33,000 nt of DNA from NCBI GenBank assembly GCA_903813345.2, contig CAIIXF020000085.1:1-33000 (forward strand). The letters are read 5' to 3'. The translations under genes were made by a program, and so were the position numbers. The stretch is from Owenia fusiformis (Eukaryota; Annelida; Polychaeta; Sabellida; Oweniidae). The notes under the pieces are model-generated. The model was not told the origin of the DNA, did no database searches, and worked only from the letters and a program-made list of their open reading frames with translations. Below are positions 18,222-31,167 of the stretch, piece by piece; position 1 is the first letter of the stretch; each line of letters starts with the position of its first letter.

Positions 18222-21051
18222 TTATTATTATTCTTCCTCCTTCCCAGATTTCTCACCAACTAGAAGAGCTTACTTTAAGTTGCTTACATGATCAACTAGG
18301 GAATGTATCTGGAATGATGGGAAATTAGGTCAAATTTTTATCTAGGTCAAAGGTCAAGAACTAGGTCAAATCTTGCATTTTCAACATTCTATCAATTATC
18401 TTCGTCATTATTTATGGGAACAACTTTGTCTTTTTTTCATGATGTAGCTTAGAAACAGCTCTTTCATGTGTGTGCCAACAGATTTTTGATTACTCGTACC
18501 AATTTTGAGATATGGCGTCCTGAAAGTAGGTCAAAACCAACAAGTTCTCCAAATTTAACATATGAGCTATGAAATAAGGGTAGAATTTTCTCAGGAATCC
18601 GAATCTGCAAACCAAATTTTGATCCGACTTCCCGTTCGGAAGTTACGGTGTTTTGAAAGCTCAAAAATCGCTAAATTTGGTGCCCATGTTAAGTCAATGG
18701 GAAAAGAGATTTTTTTGAAGTGAAAAATACGAAATATAGACTGAGTTCAGCTAAATATAATGAAAGCTTTTAAAAGAAGAGGACCTCATAAGCCATCTAG
18801 CTTCAAAATTTGGACACCAAAATGCCTAGGTCAAAATCTAGGTCAAATTCAAAGTTTTTCCTTATTTTTGCGATTCTGACACAACAGATTAATTATATTC
18901 TTCGAAATTTTGTATACATGTAGCTAAGAGTCTGCTAATAGTGTTAGCCTTTTGCCGTCAGAAAGTATTTTGCCCCATTTTTGAGATATGGTGTCCGAAA
19001 AGTAGGTCAAAATAAAAAATTCTCAAAATTTGACGTTTGAGTTATGAATTAAGTATAGAATTTTCTCAGGAATCTGAATCTGCAAACCAAATTTCGATCC
19101 GACTTCCGGTTTGGAAGTTATGGCGTGTCCGAAAAGTAGGTCAAAATAAAAAGTTTCCAAATTTAACGTATGAGCTATGAATTAAGAATAAAATTTTCTC
19201 TGGAATCCAAATCTGCAAACCAAATTTCGATCCGACTTCCGGTTCGGAAGTTATGGCGTTTTGAAAGCTCAAAAATCGCTAAATTTGGTGCCCCATGTTA
19301 TGTCAATGGGAAAAAATATTTTTTTGAAGTGTAAAATACGAGATATAGACTAAGTACAGCTAAACATAATGGAAGCCCATAAAAGAAGGGGACCTCAAAA
19401 CCTTCTAATTTTGAAAATTTGGACAACAAAATGCCTAGGTCAAAATCTAGGTCAAATTCAAAGCTTTTCCTTATTTTTGCGATTCTGACAATACACTTTA
19501 ATTATATTCTTCGAAATTGTGTATACATGTAGCCAAGAGTGTGCTAATAGTGTTAGCCTTTTGCCGTCAAAAAGTATTTTGACCCACTTTTGAGATATGG
19601 TGTCCCAAAAGTAGGTCAAAATAAAAAATCTTCAAATGTAACGTATGAGTTATGAATAAGGGGTAGAATTTTATCAGGAATCCGAATCTGCAAATCAAAT
19701 TTTGATTCGACCTCCTGTTCGGAAGTTATGGTGTTTTGAAAGCTCAGAAATCGCTAAATTTGCTGCCCCATGTTATGTCAATGGGAAAAAATATTTTTTT
19801 GAAGTGTAAATTACGAGTTATAGACTGAGTATAGCTTAATATAATGAAAGCCTATTAAAGAAGGGGACCTCGAAGGCTACTTAGCTCCAAAATTTGGACA
19901 CCAAAATGCCTAGGTCAAAATCTAGGTCAAATTTATAGTTTTCCCTTATTTTTGCGATTCTGACACTATATTTAAATGATTTGCTTTAAAATTTTGTATA
20001 CAGGTAGCAAAGAGTATGCTAATAGTGTTAGCGTTTTGCCGTCAGAAAGTATTTTGACCCACTTTTGAGATATGGTGTCCGATAAGTAGGCCAAAGTTAA
20101 AAAATTTCCAAATTTAACGTATGAGTTATGAATTAAGGGTAGAATTTTCTCAGAAATCTAGATCTGCAAACCAAATTTCGATCCGACTACTTGTTTTGAA
20201 GTTATGGCGTTTTAAAATCTCAAAAATCGCTAAATTTGGTGCCCCATGTTAAATCAATGGGACCGAATAATTTTTTGAAGTATAAAAATACGAGATATAG
20301 AATGAGTACAGCTAAACATAATGAAAGCCCATAGAAGAAGGGGACCTCAAAAGCTACTTTCCTTCAAAGTTTGGACACCAAAATACCTAGTTCAAAATCT
20401 AGGTCAAATTCTTATTTTTTTTTATTTTGCGATTCTGACACTACACTTCAATGATATTCTCCGAAATTTTGTAAACTTGTAGCAAAGAGTGTGCTAATAA
20501 TGTTAACATTTTGCCGTAAAGTTTTTTGACCCACTTTTGAGATATGGTGTCCGAAATGTAGGTCAAAATAAAAAAATCTCCAATTTTAAAGTATGAGTTA
20601 TGAATTAGGGGTAGAATTTCCTCGGGAATCCGGATCTGAAATTAATATTGCAATCCGATCCCCGGTTAAGATTCTACGCCATTTTGAAGTTTGAAATTCG
20701 CACTTGCCAGTATTCACGATGCTGATTGATCAAATATACTTTCAAAAATTCCTGCATACCCTACATTACCTCCCTACCTACTCAGCTACTTATTTGACTA
20801 CTTACTCAATTACTTAATTAGTTATTACTTACTTAACAACTTACTCAGCTACTAACTCAGGTACTTACTCAGCTACTTACTCAGCTACCTACTCAGCTTT
20901 TTACTCAGTTACTTACTCAGCTACTTACTCAACTACTACTAAGGTACTTACTCAGCTAATTACCCAGTTACTTACTCAGCTCTTTACTGATCTATCTAGG
21001 TCAAATAAATCTGGAGTCTTAAATTGAACTTGTTCAATTTCACAAATCTAG
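18222..21051 (+). repeat. Array unit U6: group II, five monomers
   Basis: At about 2.83 kb this is the longest uninterrupted unit. The head has a perfect AGGTCAAAGGTCA at 18344-18356. Monomers are anchored at 18507, 18983, 19592, 20067 and 20539, with the partial monomer junction at about 19125. At 20291-20309 it carries the uninterrupted GAGATATAGAATGAGTACA that serves as the empty-site comparison for the foldback in U5. CTAG is at 21048-21051. Confidence 0.85.
20774..21000 (+). repeat. 12-bp minisatellite, U6 tail
   Basis: CTACTTACTCAG-type repeats; private changes include ACTTAACAACTTAC and AATTACCCAG. Confidence 0.85.
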
Positions 21052-23118
21052 TTATTCTTCTTCTTCCTCCTTCCCAGATTTCTCACCAACTAGAAGAGCT
21101 TACTTTAAGCTGCTTACATGATTAACTAGGGAATGTATCTGGCTTTCTGGGAAATTAGGTCAAATTTTTATCTAGGTCAAAAGTCAAGAACTAGGTCAAA
21201 TCCAGTACTTTGTCACTTTTTCCCATTATCTCGGTCGTCCTTCAATATTTTTGATCCTGGTTTTTTTCATTGTGTTCCTCATAAAAAAGTAGAAAACCTA
21301 GGGTCGATTTAGTTTTTTGGTATCTCAAACCGATTTCGAGATATCAGTGTCCGAAAACGAGGTCCAAAAAAAATTTCACCAAATCCAATGTAAAGGATAT
21401 CAGTCTTATGGGAAATTTTCTCAGGATTCCGAATCTGAAAACCAAATTTCGATCTGACTTCCGGTTCAGAAGTTATGGCGTTTTGAAAATTCAAAAATCG
21501 CTAAATTTGGTGCCCCATGTTAATTCAATGGGAAAAAATATTTTTTTGAAGTGTAAAATACGAGATATAGACTAAGCACAGCTAAACATAATGGAAGCCC
21601 ATAAAAGAAAGGGACCACAAGACCTTCTTTTCATAAAAATTTGGACACCAAAATGCCTAGGTCAAAATCTAGGTCAAATTCAAAGTTTTTCCTTATTTTT
21701 GCGATTCTGACACTACAGATTAATTATATTCTTCGAAAATTTGTGTACATGTAGCCAAGAGTGTGCTAATAGTGTTAGCCTTTTGCCGTCAGGAAGTATT
21801 TTGACCTACTTTTGAGATATGGTGTCCGAAAAGTAGGTCAAACTAAAAAGTTCTCCAAATTTAACGTATGAGTTATGAATTAAGGGTAGAATTTTCTCAG
21901 AAATCCAAATCTGCAAACCAAATTTCAATCCGGCTTTTGGTTTGGAATTTATGTCGTTTTGATAGCTCAAAAATCGCTAAATTTGGTGCCCCATGTTATG
22001 GCAATGGGAAAAAAGATTTTTTTGAAGTGTAAAATACAAGATATAGACTGAGTACAGCTTAATTTAATGAAAGCCTATTAAAGAAGGGGACCTCGAAGGC
22101 TACTTAGCTCCAAAATTTGGACACCAAAATGCCTAGGTCAAAATCTAGGTCAAATTTATAGTTTTCCCTTATTTTTGCGATTCTGACACTATATTTAAAT
22201 GATTTACTTTAAAATTTTGTATACAGGTAGCAAAGAGTATGCTAATAGTGTTAGCGTTTTGCCGTCAGAAAGTATTTTGACCCACTTTTGAGATATGGTG
22301 TCCAATAAGTAGGCCAAAGTAAAAAGTTTTCCAAAATTAACGTATGAGTTATGAATTAAGGGTAGAATTTTCTCAGAAATCTAGATCTGCAAACCAAATT
22401 TCGATCCGACTACTTGTTCTGAAGTTATGGCGTTTTGAGATCTCAAAAATCGCTAAATTTGGTGCCCCATGTTAAATCAATGGGACCGAATAATTTTTTG
22501 AAGTGTAAAAGTACGAGATATAGAATGAGTACAGCTAAACATAATGAAAGCCCATAGAAGAAGGGGACCTCAAAAGCTACTTTCCTTCAAAGTTTGGACA
22601 CCAAAATACCTAGTTTAAAAAATCTAGGTCAAATTCATAGTTTTTTCTTATTTTGCGATTCTGACACTACACTTCAATGATATTCTCCGAAATTTTGTAT
22701 ACTTGTAGCAAAAATTGCAATCCGACCCCCGGTTAAGATTCTACGCCATTTTGAAGTTTGAAATTCGCACTTGCCAGTATTCAGGATGCAGATTGATCAA
22801 ATATACTTTCAAAAATTCCTGCATACCCTACTTTACCTCTCTACCTACTCAGCTACTTATTTGACTACTTACTCAATTACTTAATTAGTTATTACTTACT
22901 TAGCAACTTACTCAGCTACTAACTCAGGTACTTACTCAGCTACTTACTCAGCTACCTACTCAGCTTTTTACTCAGTTACTTACTCAGCTACTTACTCAAC
23001 TACTACTAAGATACTTACTCAGCTAATTACTCAGTTACTTACTCAGCTCTTTACTGATCTATCTAGGTAAAATAAATCTGGAGTCTTAAATTGAACTTGT
23101 TCAATTTCACAAATCTAG
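21052..23118 (+). repeat. Array unit U7: group I head, type A tail
   Basis: The start is TTATTCTTCTTCTTCCTCC without hairpin blocks. The head DR1 is degraded to AGGTCAAAAGTCA (about 21174-21186). Monomers are anchored at 21338, 21814 and 22290, followed by the same truncated fourth monomer as U2, U3, U9 and U10. CTAG is at 23115-23118. Confidence 0.85.
22841..23067 (+). repeat. 12-bp minisatellite, U7 tail
   Basis: CTACTTACTCAG-type repeats; one AAGATACTTACTCAG variant distinguishes this copy. Confidence 0.85.
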
Positions 23119-25344
23119 TTATTATTCTTCTTCCTCCTTCCCAGATTTCTCACCAACTAGAAGAGCTTACTTTAAGCTGCTTACATGATTAACTAGGGAA
23201 TGTATCTGGCTTTCTGGGAAATTAGGTCAAATTTTTATCTAGGTCAAAGGTCAAGAACTAGGTCAAATCCAGTACTTTGTCACTTTTTCCCATTATCTCG
23301 GTCGTCCTTCAATATTTTTGATCCTGGTTTTTTTCATTGTGTTCCTCATAAAAAAGTAGAAAACCTAAGGTCGATTTAGTTTTTTGGTATCTCAAACCGA
23401 TTTCGAGATATCAGTGTCCGAAAACGAGGTCCAAAAAAAATTTCACCGAATCCAATGTCCGGGATATCAGTCTTATAGGAAATTTTCTCAGGATTCCGAA
23501 TCTGAAAACCAAATTTCGATCTGACTTCCGGTTCAGAAGTTATGGCGTTTTGAAAATTCAAAATCGCTAAATTTGGTGCCCCATGTTAATTCAAAGGGAA
23601 AAAATATTTTTTTGAAGTGTAAAATACGAGATATAGACTAAGCACAGCTAAACATAATGGAAGCCCATAAAAGAAAGGGACCACAAGACCTTCTTTTCAT
23701 AAAAATTTGGACACCAAAATGCCTAGGTCAAAATCTAGGTCAAATTCAAAGTTTTTCCTTATTTTTGCGATTCTGACACTACAGATTAATTATATTCTTC
23801 GAAAATTTGTATACATGTAGCCAAGAGTGTGCTAATAGTGTTAGCCTTTTGCCGTCAGAAAGTATTTTGACCCACTTTTGAGATATGGTGTCCGAAAAGT
23901 AGGTCAAACTAAAAAGTTCTCCAAATTTAACGTATGAGTTATGAATTAGGGGTAGAATTTTATCAGGAATCTGAATCTGCAAACCAAATTTTGATTCGAC
24001 CTCCTGTTCGGAAGTTATGACGTTTTGAAAGCTCAAAAATCGCTAAATTTGCTGCCCCATGTTATGTCAATGGGAAAAAAGATTTTTTTACGTGTAAAAT
24101 ACGAGATATAAACTGAGTACAGCTTAATATAATGAAAGCCTATTAAAGAAGGGGACCTCGAAGGCTACTTAGCTTCAAAATTTGGACACCAAAATCCCTA
24201 GGTTAAAATCTAGGTCAAATTCATAGTTTTTCCTTATTTTTGCGATTCTGACACTATATTCAAATGATTTGCTTTAAAATTTTGTATACAGGTAGCAAAG
24301 AGTATGCTCATAGTGTTAGCCTTTTGCCGTCAGAAAGTATTTTGACCCACTTTTGAGATATGGTGTCCGAAAAGTAGGTCAAAATAAAAACTATCCAAAT
24401 TTAATGTGTGAGTTATGAATTAAAGGTATAATTTTCTCAGGAATCCAAATCTGCAAACCAAATTTCGATCCGACTTCTTGTTCTGAAGTTATGGCGTTTT
24501 GAAATCTCAAAAATCGCTAAATTTGGTGCCCCATGTTAAATCAGTGGGACCGAATAATTTTTTTGAAGTGTAAAAATACGAGATATAGAATGAGTACAGC
24601 TAAACATAATGAAAGCCCATAAAAGAAGGGGACCTCAAAAGCTACTTTCCTTCAAAATTTGGACACCAAAATACCTAGTTCAAAATCTAGGTCAAATTCT
24701 TAGTTTTTTCTTATTGTTGCAATTCGGACACTACACTTCAATGATATTCTTCGAAATTTTGTATACATGTAGCAAAGAGTGTGCTCATAACGTTAACTTG
24801 TTGCCGTCAAGAAGTGTTTTGACCCACTTTTGAGATATGGTGATCGAAATGTATGTCAAAATAAAAAGTTCTCCAAATTTAACGTATGAGTTATGAATTA
24901 GGGGTAGAATTTCCTAAGGAATCTGGATCTGAAATTAAAATTGCAATCCGACCCCCGGCTAAGATTCTAAGCCATTTTGAAGTTTGAAATTCGCACTTGC
25001 CAGTATTCACGATGCAGATTGATCAAATAAACTTTCAAAAATTCCTACATACCCTACTTTACCTCCCTACCTACTCAGCTACTTATTTGACTACTTACTC
25101 AATTGCTTAATTAGTTATTACTTACTTAGCTACTTACTCAGCTACTAACTCAGGTACTTACTCAGCTACTTACTCAGCTACCTACTCAGCTTTTTACCCA
25201 GTTACTTACTCAGCTACTTACTCAACTACTACTGAGGTACTTACTCAGCTAATTACTCAGTTAATTACTCAGCTCTTTACTGATCTATCTAGGTAAAATA
25301 AATCTGGAGTCTTAAATTGAACTTGTTCAATTTCACAAATCTAG
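23119..25344 (+). repeat. Array unit U8: group I, four monomers
   Basis: The head has AGGTCAAAGGTCA at 23241-23253. Monomers are anchored at 23405, 23880, 24355 and 24832. The last is less truncated than in other group I units and resembles the final monomer of U4. The first half looks like group I and the end like U4, so U8 may be a recombinant. CTAG is at 25341-25344. Confidence 0.82.
25067..25292 (+). repeat. 12-bp minisatellite, U8 tail
   Basis: CTACTTACTCAG-type repeats. It shares CAATTGCTTAATT and TTTTTACCCAG with the U4 tail, supporting a common origin of those two tails. Confidence 0.85.
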
Positions 25345-27531
25345 TTATTATTATTAGACTCCAGATTGAAAATCTGGAGTCTATTGTTTTTGCCTGTTTT
25401 CTTTATTAGACTCCAGATGAAAATCTGGAGTCTATTGCTTTTGCCAGTTTTCTTTATTATTATTATTATTCTTCTTCTTCCTCCTTCCCAGATTTCTCAC
25501 CAACTAGAAGAGCTTACTTTAAGCTGCTTACATGATTAACTAGGGAATGTATCTGGCTTTCTGGGAAATGAGGTCAAATTTTTATCTAGGTCAAAGGTCA
25601 AGAACTAGGTCAAATCCAGTACTTTGTCACTTTTTCCCATTATCTCGGTCGTCCTTCAATATTTTTGATCCTGGTTTTTTTCATTGTGTTCCTCATAAAA
25701 AAGTAGAAAACCTAGGGTCGATTTAGTTTTTTGGTATCTCAAACCGATTTCGAGATATCAGTGTCCGAAAACGAGGTCCAAAAAAAATTTCACCGAATCC
25801 AATGTCCAGGATATCAGTCTTATGGGAAATCTTCTCAGGATTCCGAATATGAAAACCAAATTTCGATCTGACTACCGGTTCAGAAGTTATGGCGTTTTGA
25901 AAATTCAAAAATCGCTAAATTTGGTGCCCCATGTTAATTCAATGGGAAAAAATATTTTTTTGAAGTGTAAAATACGAGATATAGACTAAGCACAGCTAAA
26001 CATAATGGAAGCCCATAAAAGAAAGGGACCACAAGACCTTCTTTTCATAAAAATTTGGACACCAAAATGCCTAGGTCAAAATCTAGGTCAAATTCAAAGT
26101 TTTTCCTTATTTTTGCGATTCTGACACTACAGATTAATTATATTCTTCGAAAATTTGTGTACATGTAGCCAAGAGTGTGCTTATAGTGTTAGCCTTTTGC
26201 CGTCAGGAAGTATTTTGACCCACTTTTGAGATATGGTGTCCGAAAAGTAGGTCAAACTAAAAAGTTCTCCAAATTTAACGTATGAGTTATGAATTAAGGG
26301 TAGAATTTTCTCAGGAATCCAAATCTGCAAACTAAATTTCAATCCGGCTTTTGGTTTGGAATTTATGTCGTTTTGATAGCTCAAAAATCGCTAAATTTGG
26401 TGCCTATGTTATGGCAATGGAAAAAAAGATTTTTTTGAAGTGTAAAATACAAGATATAGACTGAGTACAGCTTAATTTAATGAAAGCCTATTAAAGAAGG
26501 GGACCTCTAAGGCTACTTAGCTCCAAAATTTGGACACCAAAATGCCTAGGTCAAAATCTAGGTCAAATTTATAGTTTTCCCTTATTTTTGCGATTCTGAC
26601 ACTATATTTAAATGATTTGCTTTAAAATTTTGTATACAGGTAGCAAAGAGTATGCTAAAAGTGTTAGCGTTTTGCCGTCAGAAAGTATTTTGACCCACTT
26701 TTGAGATATGGTGTCCAAAAAGTAGGCCAAAGTAAAAAGTTTTCCAAAATTAACGTATGAGTTATGAATTAAGGGTAGAATTTTCTCAGAAATCTAGATC
26801 TGCAAACCAAATTTCGATCCGACTACTTGTTCTGAAGTTATGGCGTTTTGAGATCTCAAAAATCGCTAAATTTGGTGCCCCATGTTAAATCAATGGGACC
26901 GAATAATTTTTTGAAGTGTAAAAATACGAGATATAGAATGAGTACAGCTAAACATAATGAAAGCCCATAGAAGAAGGGGACCTCAAAAGCTACTTTCCTT
27001 CAAAGTTTGGACACCAAAATACCTAGTTTAAAAAATCTAGGTCAAATTCATAGTTTTTTCTTATTTTGCGATTCTGACACTACACTTCAATGATATTCTC
27101 CGAAATTTTGTATACTTGTAGCTAAAATTGCAATCCGACCCCCGGTTTAGATTCTACGCCATTTTGAAGTTTGAAATTCGCACTTGCCAGTATTCACGAT
27201 GCAGATTGATCAAATATACTTTCAAAAATTCCTGCATACCCTACTTTACCTTTCTACCTACTCAGCTACTTATTTGACTACTTACTCAATTACTTAATTA
27301 GTTATTACTTACTTAGCAACTTACTCAGCTACTAACTCAGGTACTTACTCAGCTACTTACTCAGCTACCTACTCAGCTTTTTACTCAGTTACTTACTCAG
27401 CTACTTACTCAACTACTACTAAGGTACTTACTCAGCTAATTACTCAGTTACTTACTCAGCTCTTTACTGATCTATCTAGGTAAAATAAATCTGGAGTCTT
27501 AAATTGAACTTGTTCAATTTCACAAATCTAG
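25345..27531 (+). repeat. Array unit U9: group I with two hairpin blocks
   Basis: Hairpin blocks lie at 25356-25382 (TGAAA loop) and 25408-25433 (GAAA loop), then (TTA)n and CTTCTTCTTCCTCC. The head has AGGTCAAAGGTCA at 25588-25600. Monomers are anchored at 25752, 26228 and 26703, then the truncated fourth monomer. CTAG is at 27528-27531. From about 26000 it is very close to U2 and U3. Confidence 0.85.
27254..27480 (+). repeat. 12-bp minisatellite, U9 tail
   Basis: CTACTTACTCAG-type repeats, close to the consensus of group I tails. Confidence 0.85.
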
Positions 27532-29601
27532 TTATTATTCTTCTTCTTCCTCCTTCCCAAATTTCTCACCAACTAGAAGAGCTTACTTTAAGCTGCTTAC
27601 ATGATTAACTAGGGAATGTATCTGGCTTTCTGGGAAATTAGGTCAAATTTTTATCTAGGTCAAAGGTCAAGAACTAGGTCAAATCCAGTACTTTGTCACT
27701 TTTTCCCATTATCTCGGTCGTCCTTCAATATTTTTGATCCTGGTTTTTTTCATTGTGTTCCTCATAAAAAAGTAGAAAACCTAGTGTCGATTTAGTTTTT
27801 AGGTATCTCAAACCGATTTCGAGATATCAGTGTCCGAAAACGAGGTCCAAAAAAAATTTCACCGAATCCAATGTCCAGGATAATAGTCTTATGGGAAATT
27901 TTCTCAGGATTCCGAATCTGAAAACCAAATTTCGATCTGACTTCCGGTTCAGAAGTTATGGCGTTTTGAAAATTCAAAAATCGCTAAATTTGGTGCCCCA
28001 TGTTAATTCAATGGGAAAAAATATTTTTTTGAAGTGTAAAATACGAGATATAGACTAAGCACAGCTAAACATAATGGAAGCCCATAAAAGAAAGGGACCA
28101 CAAGACCTTCTTTTCATAAAAATTTGGACACCAAAATGCCTAGGTCAAAATCTAGGTCAAATTCAAAGTTTTTCCTTATTTTTGCGATTCTGACACTACA
28201 GATTAATTATATTCTTCGAAAATTTGTGTACATGTAGCCGAGAGTGTGCTAATAGTGTTAGCCTTTTGCCGTCAGGAAGTATTTTGACCCACTTTTGAGA
28301 TATGGTGTCCGAAAAGTAGGTCAAACTAAAAAGTTCTCCAAATTTAACGTATGAGTTATGAATTAAGGGTAGAATTTTCTCAGGAATCCAAATCTGCAAA
28401 CCAAATTTCAATCCGGCTTTTGGTTTGGAATTTATGTCGTTTTGATAGCTCAAAAATCGCTAAATTTGGTGCCCCATGTTATGGCAATGGGAAAAAAGAT
28501 TTTTTTGAAGTGTAAAATACAAGATATAGACTGAGTACAGCTTAATTTAATGAAAGCCTATTAAAGAAGGGGACCTCGAAGGCTACTTAGCTCCAAAATT
28601 TGGACACCAAAATGCCTAGGTCAAAATCTAGGTCAAATTTATAGTTTTCCCTTATTTTTGCGATTCTGACACTATATTTAAATGATTTGCTTTAAAATTT
28701 TGTATACAGGTAGCAAAGAGTATGCTAATAGTGTTAGCGTTTTGCCGTCAGAAAGTATTTTAACCCACTTTTGAGATATGGTGTCCAAAAAGTAGGCCAA
28801 AGTAAAAAGTTTTCCAAAATTAACGTATGAGTTATGAATTAAGGGTAGAATTTTCTCAGAAATCTAGATCTGCAAACCAAATTTCGATCCGACTACTTGT
28901 TCTGAAGTTATGGCGTTTTGAGATCTCAAAAATCGCTAAATTTGGTGCCCCATGTTAAATCAATGGGACCGAATAATTTTTTGAAGTGTAAAAATACGAG
29001 ATATAGAATGAGTACAGCTAAACATAATAAAAGCCCATAGAAGAAGGGGACCTCAAAAGCTACTTTCCTTCAAAGTTTGGACACCAAAATACCTAGTTTA
29101 AAAAATCTAGGTCAAATTCATAGTTTTTTCTTATTTTGCGATTCTGACACTACACTTCAATGATATTCTCCGAAATTTTGTATACTTGTAGCAAAAATTG
29201 CAATCCGACCCCAGGTTTAGATTCTACGCCATTTTGAAGTTTGAAATTCGCACTTGCCAGTATTCGAGATGCAGATTGATCAAATATACTTTCAAAAATT
29301 CCTGCATACCCTACTTTACCTCTCTACCTACTCAGCTACTTATTTGACTACTTACTCAATTACTTAATTAGTTATTACTTACTTAGCAACTTACTCAGCT
29401 ACTAACTCAGGTACTAACTCAGCTACTTACTCAGCTACCTACTCAGCTTTTTACTCAGTTACTTACTCAGCTACTTACTCAACTACTACTAAGGTACTTA
29501 CTCAGCTAATTACTCAGTTACTTACTCAGCTCTTTACTGATCTATCTAGGTAAAATAAATCTGGAGTCTTAAATTGAACTTGTTCAATTTCACAAATCTA
29601 G
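27532..29601 (+). repeat. Array unit U10: group I head, type A tail
   Basis: No hairpin blocks; TTATTATTCTTCTTCTTCC start. The head has AGGTCAAAGGTCA at 27657-27669. Monomers are anchored at 27821, 28297 and 28773, then the truncated fourth monomer. CTAG is at 29598-29601. Confidence 0.85.
29324..29550 (+). repeat. 12-bp minisatellite, U10 tail
   Basis: CTACTTACTCAG-type repeats; one GGTACTAACTCAG variant is private to this copy. Confidence 0.85.
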
Positions 29602-31167
29602 TTATTATTATTCTTCCTCCTCACCAAATTTCTCGTCAACTATAACAGCTTACTTAATCCAACTTACATGGTTAACTAAGGACTGTATCTGGCTTTTTGG
29701 GAAATTAGGTCAGATTTTTATCTAGGTCAAAGGTCAAAAACTAGGTCAAATCTTACATTTTCAACATTCTGTCAATTATCTTTGTCATCATTCGTCGTTT
29801 TTCTTCGAACTCTTTTTCATCACATAGGTTAAAAAAGGCCCTTTCATGAGTGTCTCTGTCTTTTTTTGATTACTCTTACCGATTTTGAGATATGGCGTCC
29901 GAAAAGTAGGTCAGAACAGCAAGTTCTCCAAATTCAACATGTGAGTTATGAAATAAGTGTAGAATTTTCTCAGGAATCTGAATCTGCAAACTAAATTTCG
30001 ATCCGACTTCCGGTTCGGAAGTTATGGCGTTTTGAAAGCTCAAAAATCGCTAAATTTGTGCCCCATGTTAAGTCAATGGGAAAAAAGATATTTTTGAAGT
30101 GTAATATACGAGATATAGACTGAGTACAGCTTAATATAATGATAGCTTTTATAAGAAGGGGACCTCAAAAGCCAACTAGCTTCAAAATCTGCACAGCAAA
30201 ATGCCTAGGTCAAAATCTAGGTCAAATTCATAGTTTTTCCTTATTTTTGTGATTCTTACACTACATTTTAATGATTTGCTTCCAAATTTTGTATACAGGT
30301 AGCAAAGAGTGTGCTAATAGTGTTAGCCTTTTGCCGTCCGAAAGTATTTTGACCCACTTTTGAGATATGGTGTCCGAAAAGTAGGTCAAAATAAAAAGTT
30401 CTGCAAATTTAACGTATGAGTTATGAATTAAGGGTAGAATTTTCTCAGGAATCCGAATCTGCAAACCAAATTGCAGTCTGACTTTCGGTTCGGAAGTTAT
30501 GGCTTTTTGAAAGCTCAAAAATCACTAAATTTGGTGCTCCATGTTATGTCAATGAGAAAAAATATTTTACTGAGTACAGCTTAACATTCTGAAAGCCAAG
30601 AAAAGAAGGGGACCTCGAAGGCTATCTAGCTTTAAAATTTGGACACCAAAATGCCTAGGTCAAAATCTAGGTCAAATTCATAGTTTTTCCTTATTTTTGC
30701 GATTCTGACATTACACTTAAATGATTTGCTTCGAAATTTTGTACACCGGTAGTGAAGAGTATACTAATAGTGGTAACCTTTTGCCGTCAGATTAAAGTAT
30801 TTTGACCCACTTTTGAGACATGGTGTCCAAAATGTAGGTCAAAATAAAAAGTTCTCCAAATTTAATGTATAAGTTATGAATCAAGGGTAGAATTTTCTCA
30901 GGAATCCGAATCTTTAAACGAAATTTTGATCCAACTTCCGGTTAGATAGTTATAGTGGTTTGAAGTTTTGAAAAGTCGATATGATGATATCCCCATGTTA
31001 AGCCAATGGAGTCGAAGATAACATTCTTAAGAGTTTTCTAAATGTCTATATTCTGGCTGACTCAGCTTATTCTGAATGACTCAGCTTACAAGTAATTGGA
31101 TGACTCAGCTTAAAACAAGTCTTAAATCTGGAGTCTTAAATTGAACTTGTTCAATTTACATGTCTAG
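29602..31167 (+). repeat. Array unit U11: group III head, type B tail
   Basis: The start differs from groups I and II: CTTCCTCCTCACCAAATTTC, then TCGTCAACTATAACAGC. The head has AGGTCAAAGGTCA at 29724-29736. Monomers are anchored at 29887, 30362 and 30815. The tail has no 12-bp minisatellite; it has TGACTCAGC at 31058-31066, 31078-31086 and 31101-31109. It closes with the palindrome, TACATGT and CTAG at 31164-31167, like U1. Confidence 0.85.
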
